64,000 nt of DNA from Streptomyces sp. CG4 (GCF_041080655.1 NZ_CP163525.1:8308001-8372000), one strand, 5' to 3'; shown: positions 49,758 through 58,628, counted from the first letter of the stretch. Notes: generated from the letters alone by a model not told the origin. Program-made: numbers and translations.

Positions 49758-51248
49758 CTAGTCGCGGACCGCGACGCGTTCCGCTTCCGCCTCCTTCACG
49801 GTGGACCTGGCGACCACGAGCGACGACTGGGTACGACGGCCGCGCAGTCCGGTGAGGGTGATCAGCAGGCCCGCCGCCGCGATGCCCGTGACGACCATGA
49901 AGCCGGGCCGGTAGCTGTCGAGGACGGCCTGCGGGGTGGCGTGCGCGGGGGCGGCCGCGGTCACCACGGCGGTGACCACCGCCAGGAAGATCGCGCCGCC
50001 CACCTGTACCGAGGTGTTCAGCAGCCCGGAGACCATGCCCTGCTCGTGGTCCTCGACCCCGTTGGTGGCCTGGATGTTCAGCGAGGGGAAGACCAGCGCG
50101 CAGGCCGCGCCGATCAGCAGCATGGACGGCAGGATCACGGCCGCGTACACCGGGTCGAGGTCGACGCGCAGGAACAGCGCGTAGCCGAGGACCATGAAGG
50201 CGAAGCCGGCCGCGATCAGCCGGGGCGTGCCGAACCGGTCGACGATCGCGCCGACCTTGGTGGAGGACACCGCCACCAGCGCGCCCGCCGGCAGGAACGC
50301 GAGCGCCGTGTGCAGCGCCGACCAGCCGAGCAGGGACTGCATGTACAGCGTCGTCAGGAACTGGAAGCCGACGTACGAGCCGAAGAAGGCGATGGCGCCG
50401 AGCTGGGCGCGGACCTGGCTGCCCGCGCGCAGCACGCCCAGCCGGACCAGCGGGCTCGGCGAGCGCCGCTCGATGAGGACGAACGCGGTCAGCAGTACGG
50501 CGACGGCGAGGAAGGACAGCAGCGTACGGGCCGAGGCCCAGCCGGCCTCGGGGGCCTGGACGACGGTGAAGACCAGCAGCAGCATCGACGCGGTGCCGAG
50601 GACGGCGCCGGGGATGTCGTAGCCGTCGTGGTTCTCCTCGCGGGCGCTGCGCGGCAGCAGCCGCAGGCCGGCGAGGAGCGCGAGCAGGGCGATCGGCGCG
50701 GGCAGCAGCATGGTGAAGCGCCAGCTGGCCTCGGTGAGCAGGCCGGAGAGCACCAGGCCCATGGAGAAGCCGGTGGCGGCGCAGGTGGTGTAGATGGAGA
50801 GCGCGCGGTTGCGCAGCGGGCCCTCCGGGAACGTCGTGGTGATGATCGACAGGCCGGCCGGTGCCGTGAAGGCCGCGCTCAGACCCTTGATGAAACGGCT
50901 GGCGATGAGCAGCGGACCCGAGTCCACGAGCCCGCCGAGCAGCGAGGCGAGCGCGAAGACACCGAGTGCGACGAGGAACACCTGACGCCGGCCGAGCAGG
51001 TCGGCGGTGCGGCCGCCGAGGAGGAGCAGGCCGCCGTAGCCCAGGATGTAGCCGCTGACGATCCATTGCAGCGTCGACGTGGACAGATGCAGGTCCGAGC
51101 CGATGGACGGCAGTGCGACGCCCACCATCGACACGTCCAGCGCGTCCAGGAACATCGCCGCGCAGAGCACCAGCAGGGTGCCCCACAGCCGGGGGGTCCA
51201 GCGGACCAACGGGGACGGGGCCGCGGAGGGGTTGAGCGGAGAGGTCAT
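49758..51248 (-). CDS. MFS drug exporter, DHA2 (14-helix) family
   Basis: A 496-residue multidrug-type transporter. It opens with FLDALDVSMVGVALPSIGSD (motif D1 of DHA2 proteins), has loop motif A as GGRTADLLGRRQVF, and about 14 membrane helices. It exports drugs or an antibiotic by proton antiport. ATG at 51248. The divergent MarR gene and two adjacent palindromes show that it is very probably repressed by that MarR protein. Confidence 0.92.
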   Translation of the reverse strand: MTSPLNPSAAPSPLVRWTPRLWGTLLVLCAAMFLDALDVSMVGVALPSIGSDLHLSTSTLQWIVSGYILGYGGLLLLGGRTADLLGRRQVFLVALGVFALASLLGGLVDSGPLLIASRFIKGLSAAFTAPAGLSIITTTFPEGPLRNRALSIYTTCAATGFSMGLVLSGLLTEASWRFTMLLPAPIALLALLAGLRLLPRSAREENHDGYDIPGAVLGTASMLLLVFTVVQAPEAGWASARTLLSFLAVAVLLTAFVLIERRSPSPLVRLGVLRAGSQVRAQLGAIAFFGSYVGFQFLTTLYMQSLLGWSALHTALAFLPAGALVAVSSTKVGAIVDRFGTPRLIAAGFAFMVLGYALFLRVDLDPVYAAVILPSMLLIGAACALVFPSLNIQATNGVEDHEQGMVSGLLNTSVQVGGAIFLAVVTAVVTAAAPAHATPQAVLDSYRPGFMVVTGIAAAGLLITLTGLRGRRTQSSLVVARSTVKEAEAERVAVRD

Positions 51249-51269
51249 GGCGATAAGACTACATGCGTA

Positions 51270-51297
51270 TGCATTGAATGCAAATGCATTTAATGCC
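51270..51297. promoter_or_regulatory. Two MarR operators (TGCATTnAATGC)
   Basis: TGCATT-G-AATGCA (51270-51282) is a perfect 6-1-6 palindrome and TGCATT-T-AATGCC (51285-51297) an almost perfect second copy, with centres 15 bases apart. Both lie between the MFS and MarR start codons. Confidence 0.75.
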
Positions 51298-51333
51298 GAT
51301 GCAATAATCTTGTTTCTCTGCTACGGTGCGCCC

Positions 51334-51732
51334 ATGGCGTCGAACAGGGCCGAGCAGGCGCTCGTGGAGCAGTGGCGGGACATCCTCGCGCTGCACGCCC
51401 GCACCCAGTGCGAGCTGGACCGGGAGCTGCACGGACACGGCCTGTGCGCCAGTGACTTCGAGGTTCTCGACCTGCTCGCCGAGGGCGCGGTGACGGACGG
51501 CGGCTGTGCCTTCCGCGTGCAGGAGATCTCCGAGCGCGTCCACTTGAGCCAGAGCGCGCTGTCCCGCCTGATCGGCCGCCTGGAGAAGGACGGCCTGGTC
51601 GAGCGCGCCATGTGCGCCGAGGACCGGCGCGGGGTGCGGGTCGCGCTCACGGCCAAGGGGCGCGCGCTGCACGGCGAGGTGCGGCCCGTGCAGCGCGCGG
51701 TGCTGGCCCGGATGCTGGCCGACGCCGACTGA
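51334..51732 (+). CDS. MarR-family transcriptional regulator
   Basis: A 132-residue MarR protein: winged helix with QEISERVHLSQSALSRLIGRL and wing DRRGVRVALT. The ATG at 51334 has no ribosome site, and TACGGT (51322-51327) sits at the right place to start transcription on the ATG itself, so a leaderless mRNA is likely. It probably represses itself and the divergent MFS exporter through the two palindromes upstream. Confidence 0.9.
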   Translation: MASNRAEQALVEQWRDILALHARTQCELDRELHGHGLCASDFEVLDLLAEGAVTDGGCAFRVQEISERVHLSQSALSRLIGRLEKDGLVERAMCAEDRRGVRVALTAKGRALHGEVRPVQRAVLARMLADAD

Positions 51733-51757
51733 CGGGGCGCCGGCGGTCGGCCGCGGG

Positions 51758-53755
51758 TCAGATGCCGCCCTTCTCCTGCCACAGCGCGGCGAGGGAGCGG
51801 TCACCGGACACGCTCGGCACGGCCCTTCGGTTCCACAGCGCCAGATACAACTCCTCGGCGGGACCGGACAGTTCGGCCGCGGCCTCCCCGTTCGCCGCCC
51901 GCTCGGTCACCGGCGGCTCGGCCGTCAGCCGTACGGTCCACACGGCGTCCGCCCCCGCGTTCAGCGCGCGCACCCGCAGCACCCGCGGCTCCTCGGTACG
52001 CATGCGGCTCCTGGAGCGGGCATGGAAGCCGCGCAGCAGTTCGTCGATGCCGTCCACCGCGAAGTCCGGCGCGATGGGGGATGCCGTACCCCCGCGTGCC
52101 GCCTCCGCGTCGTAGCGGTGGACCGTCGTCTCGTGTGCCTGCCGGCGGGCCCAGAACGCCAGCGGGCTGGGTGCCGGAAGGAAGGTCCAGCACTCCACGT
52201 CGGCGGGCGCGGCGGCCAGGGTGTCGACCAGCAGCCGGTGACTGTCCCGGTACCAGTCCACCAGCTCGGCGCCGTTCAGGTCCGGCGCGTCGTCCAGGGG
52301 GTGCGGCGCGGTGAGTCCGTCGGCGACGAAACCGGCGGCCCAGCGGTGCACGGCGCCGATGTGCCGCAGCAGGTCCCGCACCTGCCACTCCGGGCAGGTG
52401 GGCACCTTGGCGTCGGTCCCCGCGGCCTCGGCGGCCGCCGCGAGCAGTCGGCCCTCGCGGTCCAGGGTGTGAAGGAAGTCGGCAGTGTCCATGGGGGTGA
52501 GTCTGCCGGATGAAGTGCGGTCGAAGGAGTGCCCTTTCCGGGTCAAACTGCCCATCGTCCGCCGTGTGGCCACTCCGATGACCGCGGCGACGGCGGCCAG
52601 CGCCGCCACGCTGGTGAGTGCGGCCGGCAGGGAGAACCAGTCGGCCATGAACCCGATCGCGGGCGGTCCGAGGAGCATGCCCCCGTAGCCCAGCGTCGAG
52701 GCGACGGCCACGCCGGACGGACCCGTCAGCGCGCCCGCCCGCTCCACGGCGACCGGGAAGAGGTTGGCGAGCCCGAGCCCGGTGACGGCGAAGCCGATCA
52801 GCGCGGCCCACACGGAGGGCGCGAGCGAGCCGAGCAGCATGCCCGCCGCCGCGACGGTGCCGCCCGCGATCACGGTACGGGCCCGGCCGAGCCGTTCCAG
52901 GAGGGTTGTGCCGGTCGCCCGGCCCACGGTCATGGCCAGCGCGAAACACGAGTACCCGGCCGCCGCCACACCGGAGGACGCCGTGAGGTCCTGCTGGAGG
53001 TGGAGCGCGCCCCAGTCGGCCATGGCGCCCTCGCCGTAGGCGGTGCACAGCGCGACCAGGCCGAAGACGAGGACGAGCCCGCGCTGCCCGGTCCGTGCTG
53101 TGCCCTGCCGCTCCGCGCGGTGCGGCGACGGGCGTGCTTCCGCCGGTGCGGGCGGCTCCTGGCGCAGCAGGGTGCGTCCGGCGACGGCGGTGACGACGAG
53201 CCCGACGACGGTGAGGGCGAACAGATGCCGGGTGGGGGAGAGCGCCCCGGCGACCAGCCCGCCCAGGCCGGCGCCGGTCATGCCGCCGAGGCTGAACGCG
53301 GCATGGAACGTGGGCATGACCGGCCGCCGCAACGCGGCCACCAGGTCGACGGCGGCGCTGTTGAAGGCGACGTTGATACCGCCGTAGGCGGCTCCGAAGA
53401 CGAGAAGGACGGCGCCGAGGGCGGGTGCGGAGTGGGTCAGCGGGGGCAGGCTGACGCTGAGGGAGAGCGCCACCGCGCATACCACGGTGACCGGATGGCT
53501 GCCGTAGCGACGGCACAGCCGCCCGATGAGGGTCATGGTGACGACGGCACCGGCGGAGACACCGAGCAGGGCCAGCCCCAGATCGCCGGCGGAGGCGTTC
53601 GTCTGCTGCTTGATGGCGGGGATCCGGACCACCCAGCCCGCGAAGATGAAGCCGTCGAGGGCGAAGAAGGTGGTGAGGGCGATGCGGAGGCGGGTGAGAT
53701 CACGGCCGGCATCCGGCACGACACTGTGCGAGCGGAGTTTGTTTATTTGCGGCAC
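51758..53755 (-). CDS. MFS transporter fused in frame to a mycothiol-dependent (TIGR03083-type) enzyme
   Basis: One uninterrupted 665-residue frame. Residues 1-410 are a 12-helix MFS permease (FFALDGFIFAGWVVRIPAIK, FGAAYGGINVAFNS). Residues 425-665 are a complete MDMPI-family protein starting MDTADFLHTLDREGRLLAAA with His in DLLRHIGAVHRW. These are normally separate genes. The internal ATG at 52492 has no ribosome site but could be used from a leaderless mRNA. GTG at 53755 is a tentative start; GTG at 53722 is an alternative. I list it as one CDS because no stop separates the parts. Confidence 0.75.
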   Translation of the reverse strand: MPQINKLRSHSVVPDAGRDLTRLRIALTTFFALDGFIFAGWVVRIPAIKQQTNASAGDLGLALLGVSAGAVVTMTLIGRLCRRYGSHPVTVVCAVALSLSVSLPPLTHSAPALGAVLLVFGAAYGGINVAFNSAAVDLVAALRRPVMPTFHAAFSLGGMTGAGLGGLVAGALSPTRHLFALTVVGLVVTAVAGRTLLRQEPPAPAEARPSPHRAERQGTARTGQRGLVLVFGLVALCTAYGEGAMADWGALHLQQDLTASSGVAAAGYSCFALAMTVGRATGTTLLERLGRARTVIAGGTVAAAGMLLGSLAPSVWAALIGFAVTGLGLANLFPVAVERAGALTGPSGVAVASTLGYGGMLLGPPAIGFMADWFSLPAALTSVAALAAVAAVIGVATRRTMGSLTRKGHSFDRTSSGRLTPMDTADFLHTLDREGRLLAAAAEAAGTDAKVPTCPEWQVRDLLRHIGAVHRWAAGFVADGLTAPHPLDDAPDLNGAELVDWYRDSHRLLVDTLAAAPADVECWTFLPAPSPLAFWARRQAHETTVHRYDAEAARGGTASPIAPDFAVDGIDELLRGFHARSRSRMRTEEPRVLRVRALNAGADAVWTVRLTAEPPVTERAANGEAAAELSGPAEELYLALWNRRAVPSVSGDRSLAALWQEKGGI

Positions 53756-53760
53756 AAACT
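53736..53760. promoter_or_regulatory. AGTTTGT/ACAAACT inverted repeat at the MFS-fusion start
   Basis: AGTTTGT (53736-53742) and ACAAACT (53754-53760) are perfect 7-bp arms with an 11-base AT-rich spacer. The right arm covers the GTG at 53755, so either the start lies further in (53722) or the operator blocks translation initiation as well. Confidence 0.5.
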
Positions 53761-54112
53761 CAGGCTAGGCGGGGATGCGGGGGTGCGGCAAGCGCGAGGG
53801 GCGAGATGAGGGCCGGGGTTGGGGACTTCTCCGCGGTCACCGGCTTCGGCGACAGTGGTCCTTCCTCGCCCGCGCGACGGTCTGGTTCCGGACACTCCTT
53901 GACCGGGGTCCGTGTGCGCGCGGGTTGACCGACGCGGCCATGACCTGCGCCGACTTGCGCACGTCCGGGATGGCGAGGGCGTCAACACGGCGTTCCGCAT
54001 GTCCTGTTCGGGTGCTCCGGGGGCGCACGTGCCCGGTCAGCGGCGGGAAACGGGTTGGTTAATGCTTGCTCACGAGCTGGTTGCCGAAGGGTGAGCGGGC
54101 CATGATGAGCCC
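53761..54112. other. Intergenic region, no supported gene
   Basis: This is a 352-base gap. Frames on both strands are short, lack ribosome sites and show no family resemblance. The AT-rich patch near 54055-54075 is a plausible promoter area for the following gene, without a clear hexamer pair. Confidence 0.4.
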
Positions 54113-54508
54113 ATGACGTTGGCCTCGCGCGCGCTCGCGCAACTGGCGACCTGGCCCGACCTGAGGCAGGCGGCCCCGAGCTGCGGCCTGGGACAGGCGG
54201 TGAGTTCGGCCCAGGGCGAGATCGCCCACTTCCACTCGGACCGCGATGTCGATCTACGGCTGACCGACCGGGCGATCAGGCGGTTCGCCAAGGACCTCAG
54301 GGGCTCGGGTGCGATCAGGATCGTGCCCGGCTCGCAGTGGGTGACGCTCCGCCTCGATGCGGCGAGCGACGTCGACCTGCTGCTGACCCTGGTGAGCGTG
54401 GCGCTGCAGGCCCAACAGGCCTGGCCCGACCCGCTCGACAGACCGCCGACCGGCTGCAACGACCAGCGCGGCGCGGGCTTTGTGAAGGCCGACCTCAGCC
54501 GTCTCTGA
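54113..54508 (+). CDS. Luciferase-family domain protein (DUF5519-like)
   Basis: A 131-residue soluble protein resembling the small 'luciferase family' proteins of actinobacteria, which I equate with DUF5519. It is marked by the HFHSDRDVDLRLT segment (about 39-51) and a polar C-terminus. The name luciferase is historical and no flavin motif is visible. The ATG at 54113 lacks a good ribosome site. The neighbouring DeoR gene is convergent, so no operon partner is indicated. Confidence 0.7.
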   Translation: MTLASRALAQLATWPDLRQAAPSCGLGQAVSSAQGEIAHFHSDRDVDLRLTDRAIRRFAKDLRGSGAIRIVPGSQWVTLRLDAASDVDLLLTLVSVALQAQQAWPDPLDRPPTGCNDQRGAGFVKADLSRL

Positions 54509-54651
54509 GCCGGGCGCCCGCGAAAACTCCGTGCGGGCCGGCCTCGGCCGCATCCGGGCCGGGTGACCTGCGACGACTTCGGCGCGGCCGACCGCAGCCG
54601 GGCCGGTCCTCCGCGATGCCGCCGGCCTCCCGTCGCACCGGCGGCCTTCCG

Positions 54652-55431
54652 TCACGCCGTGCGGACCCGGACGCCGGCCTCCTCGAAGCGGCGTACCGTC
54701 TCCTGCTCCACCGCCGTGTCCGTCACGAGCGTGTTCACCAGTGCCGTGTCGCAGATACGGGCGAACGCCCGCCGGCCCAGCTTGCTGGAGTCCGCGGCGA
54801 CCACCACTCGCTCGGCGCGCTCGCACAACAGCCGGTTGATCGCGGCCTCCGCCTCGTCATGGGCGGCCGCGCCGTGCACGGCATCGAACGCGACGACACC
54901 GAGCACCGCCACGTCGAGGGTGATCTGCCCGAGCACCCCGTCCGCGAGCGGGCCGATGAGTTCGTACGACTGCGGGCGTGCCACCCCGCCCGTCACCACG
55001 ATCTTGAACTGGGGCCGTACGGCGAGCTCGTTGGCGATGTTGAGCGCGTTGGTGACGACGGTCAGCGGGGGCGAGCCGGTGGACAGATCGCCGCGTACGG
55101 CCAGGGCGCGGGCCACCTCCGTGGTGGTCGTACCGCCGGTCAGCCCCACCGCCTCGCCGGGGGCGACGAGTTCGGCCACCGCCTTGGCGATGCGCTGCTT
55201 CTCCGAGGCGCGCCGGGCCGTCTTGTAGCGCAACGGGAGTTCGTACGACACCCCGTGCACCACTGCTCCGCCCCGGGTGCGCACCAGCATCTGCTGCTCG
55301 GCCAGCTGGTCGAAGTCCCGGCGGATCGTCGCCGCCGACACCTCCAGCTCGGCCGCCGCCTGCTCGACCTCCAGCCGGCCGCGCTCGACGAGCAGTTCCA
55401 GCAGCGCCTTCCAGCGGGCGTCCCGGGACAT
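54652..55431 (-). CDS. DeoR/GlpR-family transcriptional regulator
   Basis: A 259-residue sugar-phosphate-responsive repressor. The N-terminal helix-turn-helix (RLEVEQAAAELEVSAATIRR, about 19-38) is followed by the DeoR C-terminal sensor domain (GLTGGTTTTEVA for phosphate binding, VVAADSSKLGRRAFA). GGAGG precedes the ATG at 55431. It is divergent from the SIS isomerase and aldolase genes and most likely represses them until a sugar phosphate accumulates. Confidence 0.92.
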   Translation of the reverse strand: MSRDARWKALLELLVERGRLEVEQAAAELEVSAATIRRDFDQLAEQQMLVRTRGGAVVHGVSYELPLRYKTARRASEKQRIAKAVAELVAPGEAVGLTGGTTTTEVARALAVRGDLSTGSPPLTVVTNALNIANELAVRPQFKIVVTGGVARPQSYELIGPLADGVLGQITLDVAVLGVVAFDAVHGAAAHDEAEAAINRLLCERAERVVVAADSSKLGRRAFARICDTALVNTLVTDTAVEQETVRRFEEAGVRVRTA

Positions 55432-55535
55432 CCGGACCTCCGTTCTCCGGCCGTTCCTCGGCCGTTCCCCGGTCGCTCGCCGACCGCACTCCGACTCCTC
55501 GGCGACCCTAGCGCACCCCAGCTGCGCTCAAATGC

Positions 55536-55578
55536 TTGATTGTGTTCGAAAGCTCGCTGTATCTTGCAAGAACAATCA
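55536..55578 (+). promoter_or_regulatory. Promoter and DeoR operator before the SIS gene
   Basis: TTGATT (55536-55541) and TATCTT (55560-55565) form a promoter with 18-base spacing. TGATTGT (55537-55543) and ACAATCA (55572-55578) are perfect inverted arms that cover the -35 and the predicted start, a layout in which a bound repressor would block transcription. Confidence 0.6.
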
Positions 55579-55598
55579 GATAGGGGGAGGGTGTGGGC

Positions 55599-56480
55599 AT
55601 GACTCATGTCGAGGACGAGCTGAACAGCCAGCCGGAGTGCTGGATGCGGGCGGCCGAGGCGGCGGGGCGGCACCGGGACGCGCTGCCGGAGCCGGGAGAG
55701 CGGGTCGCGATCGTGGGGTGCGGGACCTCGTACTTCATGGCGCAGGCGGTGGCCGGACTGCGGGAGGGCGCCGGGCAGGGCGAGACCGACGCGTTCGCCG
55801 CCTCCGAGTTCCCGCACGGGCGGTCGTACGACCGGGTCCTCGCCCTCACCCGCTCCGGTACGACGACCGAAGTACTCGAACTACTCGGGGAGTTGAGGGG
55901 ACGGACCCGTACCACCGCCGTCACCGCCGACCCCGGCACTCCCGTCATGTCCGCCGCCGACGACCTCGTCGTGCTGGACTTCGCCGACGAACGCTCCGTC
56001 GTCCAGACCCGCTTCGCCACCACCGCCCTCACCCTCCTGCGCGCCCATCTCGGCCTGCACACCGACTCCGTCGTCGCCGACGCGCGCACCGCCCTGTCCA
56101 CTTCTCTTCCCGAAGGACTCGTCGGCTGCACCCAGTTCACGTTCCTCGGGCGCGGCTGGACCGTCGGGCTCGCCAACGAGGCCGGGCTGAAGATGCGCGA
56201 GGCCTCGCTGTCCTGGACCGAGGCGTACCCGGCGATGGAGTACCGGCACGGCCCGATCAGCGTCACCACCGAGGGCACGGCCGCCTGGATGCTCGGCGCG
56301 GCACCCGAAGGGCTCGCCCAGCAGGTGGGGGCGACCGGCGGGCTGTGGATCGACGGCGGACTCGACCCGCTCGCCGAACTCGTCCGCATCCAGCGGCTCG
56401 CGGTCGCCGTCGCGGCCGCCCGCGGACTCGACCCCGACCAGCCGCGCCACCTCACCCGCTCCGTGATCCTCGCCCTCTAG
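55599..56480 (+). CDS. SIS-domain sugar-phosphate isomerase/deaminase (AgaS-like)
   Basis: A 293-residue protein with two SIS domains: VAIVGCGTSYFMAQAVAG (first, about 37-54) and TFLGRGWTVGLANEAGLKMRE (second). This is the layout of amino-sugar-phosphate isomerases/deaminases such as AgaS and of the isomerase half of GlmS. ATG at 55599 has GGAGGG at seven bases; GTG at 55593 is possible. It is followed by a class II aldolase 25 bases later, pointing to catabolism of a galactosamine- or tagatose-type sugar. Confidence 0.88.
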   Translation: MTHVEDELNSQPECWMRAAEAAGRHRDALPEPGERVAIVGCGTSYFMAQAVAGLREGAGQGETDAFAASEFPHGRSYDRVLALTRSGTTTEVLELLGELRGRTRTTAVTADPGTPVMSAADDLVVLDFADERSVVQTRFATTALTLLRAHLGLHTDSVVADARTALSTSLPEGLVGCTQFTFLGRGWTVGLANEAGLKMREASLSWTEAYPAMEYRHGPISVTTEGTAAWMLGAAPEGLAQQVGATGGLWIDGGLDPLAELVRIQRLAVAVAAARGLDPDQPRHLTRSVILAL

Positions 56481-56505
56481 AGTCCACGCTCCGGAAGGAC
56501 CCCCC

Positions 56506-57363
56506 GTGCCCCTCGCGTCCACCGGCGAGCTGGTCACCGCAGCCGCCCGCACCAGATCCGCCGTCGCCGCGTTCAACGTCATCACCCTGGAACACATCGA
56601 GGCCGTCATCGCCGGCGCCGAGCCGGCCGGTGCGCCCGTCGTCCTCCAGGTCAGCGAGAACGCCGTCAAGTTCCGCTACGGCCGGCTGCTGCCGCTGGCC
56701 CGCGCGGCCGTCGCCGCCGCCGAACGGGCCACCGTACCCGTCGCGTTGCACCTGGACCATGTGCAGAGCGACAGCCTGCTGCGCCAGGCCCTCGACGCCG
56801 GGTTCAGCTCGGTGATGTACGACGCGGCCCGGTTGCCGTACGCCGACAACCTCTCCGCGACCCGGGCCGCCGCCGACTGGGCGCACTCCCAAGGGCTGTG
56901 GATCGAGGCCGAGTTGGGCCAGGTCGGCGGCAAGGACGGCAGGCCTCCGCTGGACGCCCACGCGCCCGGCGCCCGCACGGACCCGGACCAGGCCCGCGAC
57001 TTCGTGGCCGGCACCGGCGTCGACGCGCTCGCCGTCGCCGTCGGCAGCGTGCACGCGATGACCACCCGCACCGCCACCCTCGACCACGGCCTGCTCAAAC
57101 GGCTGTCCGCCGCGCTGCCCGTCCCGCTCGTCCTGCACGGCTCCTCCGGCGTGCCGGACGACGCACTGGTCGCGGCGGTCGCCGGCGGCATCGCCAAGGT
57201 CAACGTCGGCACGGCCCTCAACATGGCCATGACCGGCGCGATCCGGGAGTTCCTCGCCGCCCATCCGGAGGCCGTCGACTCGCGCAAGTACCTGAGCGTG
57301 GGGCGGGAGGCGATGGCCCACGAGGTACGGCGCATCATCGGCGTGCTGTCCGGGACGGCCTAG
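56506..57363 (+). CDS. Class II ketose-bisphosphate aldolase (tagatose/fructose type)
   Basis: A 285-residue zinc-dependent aldolase. Zinc and phosphate sites: LHLDHVQSDSLLRQAL (His-Asp-His), EAELGQVGGKDG, AVAVGSVHAM and LHGSSGVPDD, KVNVGTALN. It cleaves tagatose-1,6- or fructose-1,6-bisphosphate to triose phosphates. GTG at 56506 follows AAGGA. The kinase that would make the bisphosphate is absent from the operon, so it must act with a kinase encoded elsewhere. Confidence 0.93.
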   Translation: MPLASTGELVTAAARTRSAVAAFNVITLEHIEAVIAGAEPAGAPVVLQVSENAVKFRYGRLLPLARAAVAAAERATVPVALHLDHVQSDSLLRQALDAGFSSVMYDAARLPYADNLSATRAAADWAHSQGLWIEAELGQVGGKDGRPPLDAHAPGARTDPDQARDFVAGTGVDALAVAVGSVHAMTTRTATLDHGLLKRLSAALPVPLVLHGSSGVPDDALVAAVAGGIAKVNVGTALNMAMTGAIREFLAAHPEAVDSRKYLSVGREAMAHEVRRIIGVLSGTA

Positions 57364-57426
57364 GTCCTGTCGTCAAACTCCCGTCGTCCGCCCGGAGGGC
57401 AGACGGGAGTTTGACGACAGGACCTA
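57361..57426. terminator. 66-base perfect inverted repeat carrying both stop codons
   Basis: Arms 57361-57385 and 57402-57426 are exact 25-base complements; the 16-base loop contains a further GCCC/GGGC stem. The left arm begins with the aldolase TAG and the right arm ends with CTA, the methyltransferase stop, so both genes end inside it. It is flanked by C and G to give CTAG at both ends. It will act as a bidirectional terminator and could also be a small transposon-derived element. Confidence 0.85.
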
Positions 57427-58569
57427 GTCCTTCTTCACGGCCCTCAGGATCACGAACTTCGGGTCGCCGGCGACCAGTTCACTGTTCCCGAACAGCCGCC
57501 GCAGCGTCACGTGATAGCCCAGGTGCCGGTTGCCGACCACCCACAGCTCGCCGCCCGGCCGCAGCGCCCGCTTCGCCCCGGTGAACATCCGCCGGGCCGT
57601 CGCGTCGGTCGTCGCCTGGTGGGAGTGGAACGGCGGGTTGTTCAGGACCAGGTCCACGCTGCCGGGGGCGACCCCGGCCAGCCCGTCGCCGACCCGGAAC
57701 TCGGCGTGCCCGGGCACCCCGTTGGCCTTGTACGTCGCCTCCGCCGAGGCCACCGCCTGGAAGGACTCGTCCACGAACAGCACCTCGGCCGACGGATCCG
57801 CCAGCGCCACCGCCGTACCGACCACGCCGTTGCCGCACCCGAGGTCCACCACGCGGCCCGCGCCCGGCCCGGGCAGATGCCGCAGGAAGAACCGGGTGCC
57901 GATGTCGAGCCGGTCGGCACAGAAGACGCCCGCGTGGTTGACGACCGTGCGCCCGGAGACCGCCCCGATCCCGTCCGGGAGGGTGTAGCCGTACGGCCAC
58001 GGGTTCACCGGCCGATCCAGCTCGGGGTCCGGGGTGCAGAAGATCAGCCGGGCCTTCTGGCGGGCCAGCGAGGTGCTGGTCGGCCCCAGGATCCGCTCGA
58101 ACAGCCGCAGCGTGGAGGTGTGGATCTCCTTCACCATCCCGGTGCCGACGACCACCGTGTCCGCGTGCACCGCGGGCGCCAGCCGCAGCAGCTGGTCCTC
58201 CAGCAGCGCCAGGCTCTTCGGCACCCGCACCAGCAGCACGTCCACCCGCTCGGGCGGCGGATCCTGCGTGGTCAGCAGCTGTACGGCACCGGGCTCGACA
58301 CCGGCCCGCGCCAGATTCGCCCGCGTCGCCTCCTGACTCAGGAAGGAGTCGGTGAGCTGTGTCGGACGGTGCGCCGCGAGCGCCGTGACCAGCGCGCCCC
58401 AGCGGTCCCCGAGCACCACGACCGCGCCCGTGAGCGGCACCCCCTCCTCGGCCAGATGGCGCAGCAGGTACGCGTCGGAGGCGTCCCAGGCACGCAGCCG
58501 GTCGCGCGGGTCCTCGGGGAAGCGGGCCAGCTCGATCTCGCCCCACGGTGTCGTCATACGGTCGCTCAT
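57424..58569 (-). CDS. RlmG/RsmC-type rRNA guanine-N2 methyltransferase family protein
   Basis: A 381-residue enzyme with two methyltransferase-like domains: a degenerate N-terminal one (about 30-170) and an active C-terminal one with VVDLGCGNGVVGTAVA (SAM) and VLNNPPFHSH (NPPF catalytic motif). This is the layout of RlmG and RsmC, which make m2G in ribosomal RNA. ATG at 58569 follows GGGAGG. Target nucleotide not decidable; the closest type by eye is RlmG. Confidence 0.88.
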   Translation of the reverse strand: MSDRMTTPWGEIELARFPEDPRDRLRAWDASDAYLLRHLAEEGVPLTGAVVVLGDRWGALVTALAAHRPTQLTDSFLSQEATRANLARAGVEPGAVQLLTTQDPPPERVDVLLVRVPKSLALLEDQLLRLAPAVHADTVVVGTGMVKEIHTSTLRLFERILGPTSTSLARQKARLIFCTPDPELDRPVNPWPYGYTLPDGIGAVSGRTVVNHAGVFCADRLDIGTRFFLRHLPGPGAGRVVDLGCGNGVVGTAVALADPSAEVLFVDESFQAVASAEATYKANGVPGHAEFRVGDGLAGVAPGSVDLVLNNPPFHSHQATTDATARRMFTGAKRALRPGGELWVVGNRHLGYHVTLRRLFGNSELVAGDPKFVILRAVKKD

Positions 58570-58628
58570 CGTGCCTCCCAGGCTAGCGGAGCCGCAGCTC
58601 AGCAGGGGTGGGGCGGGCTTGCGGCACG

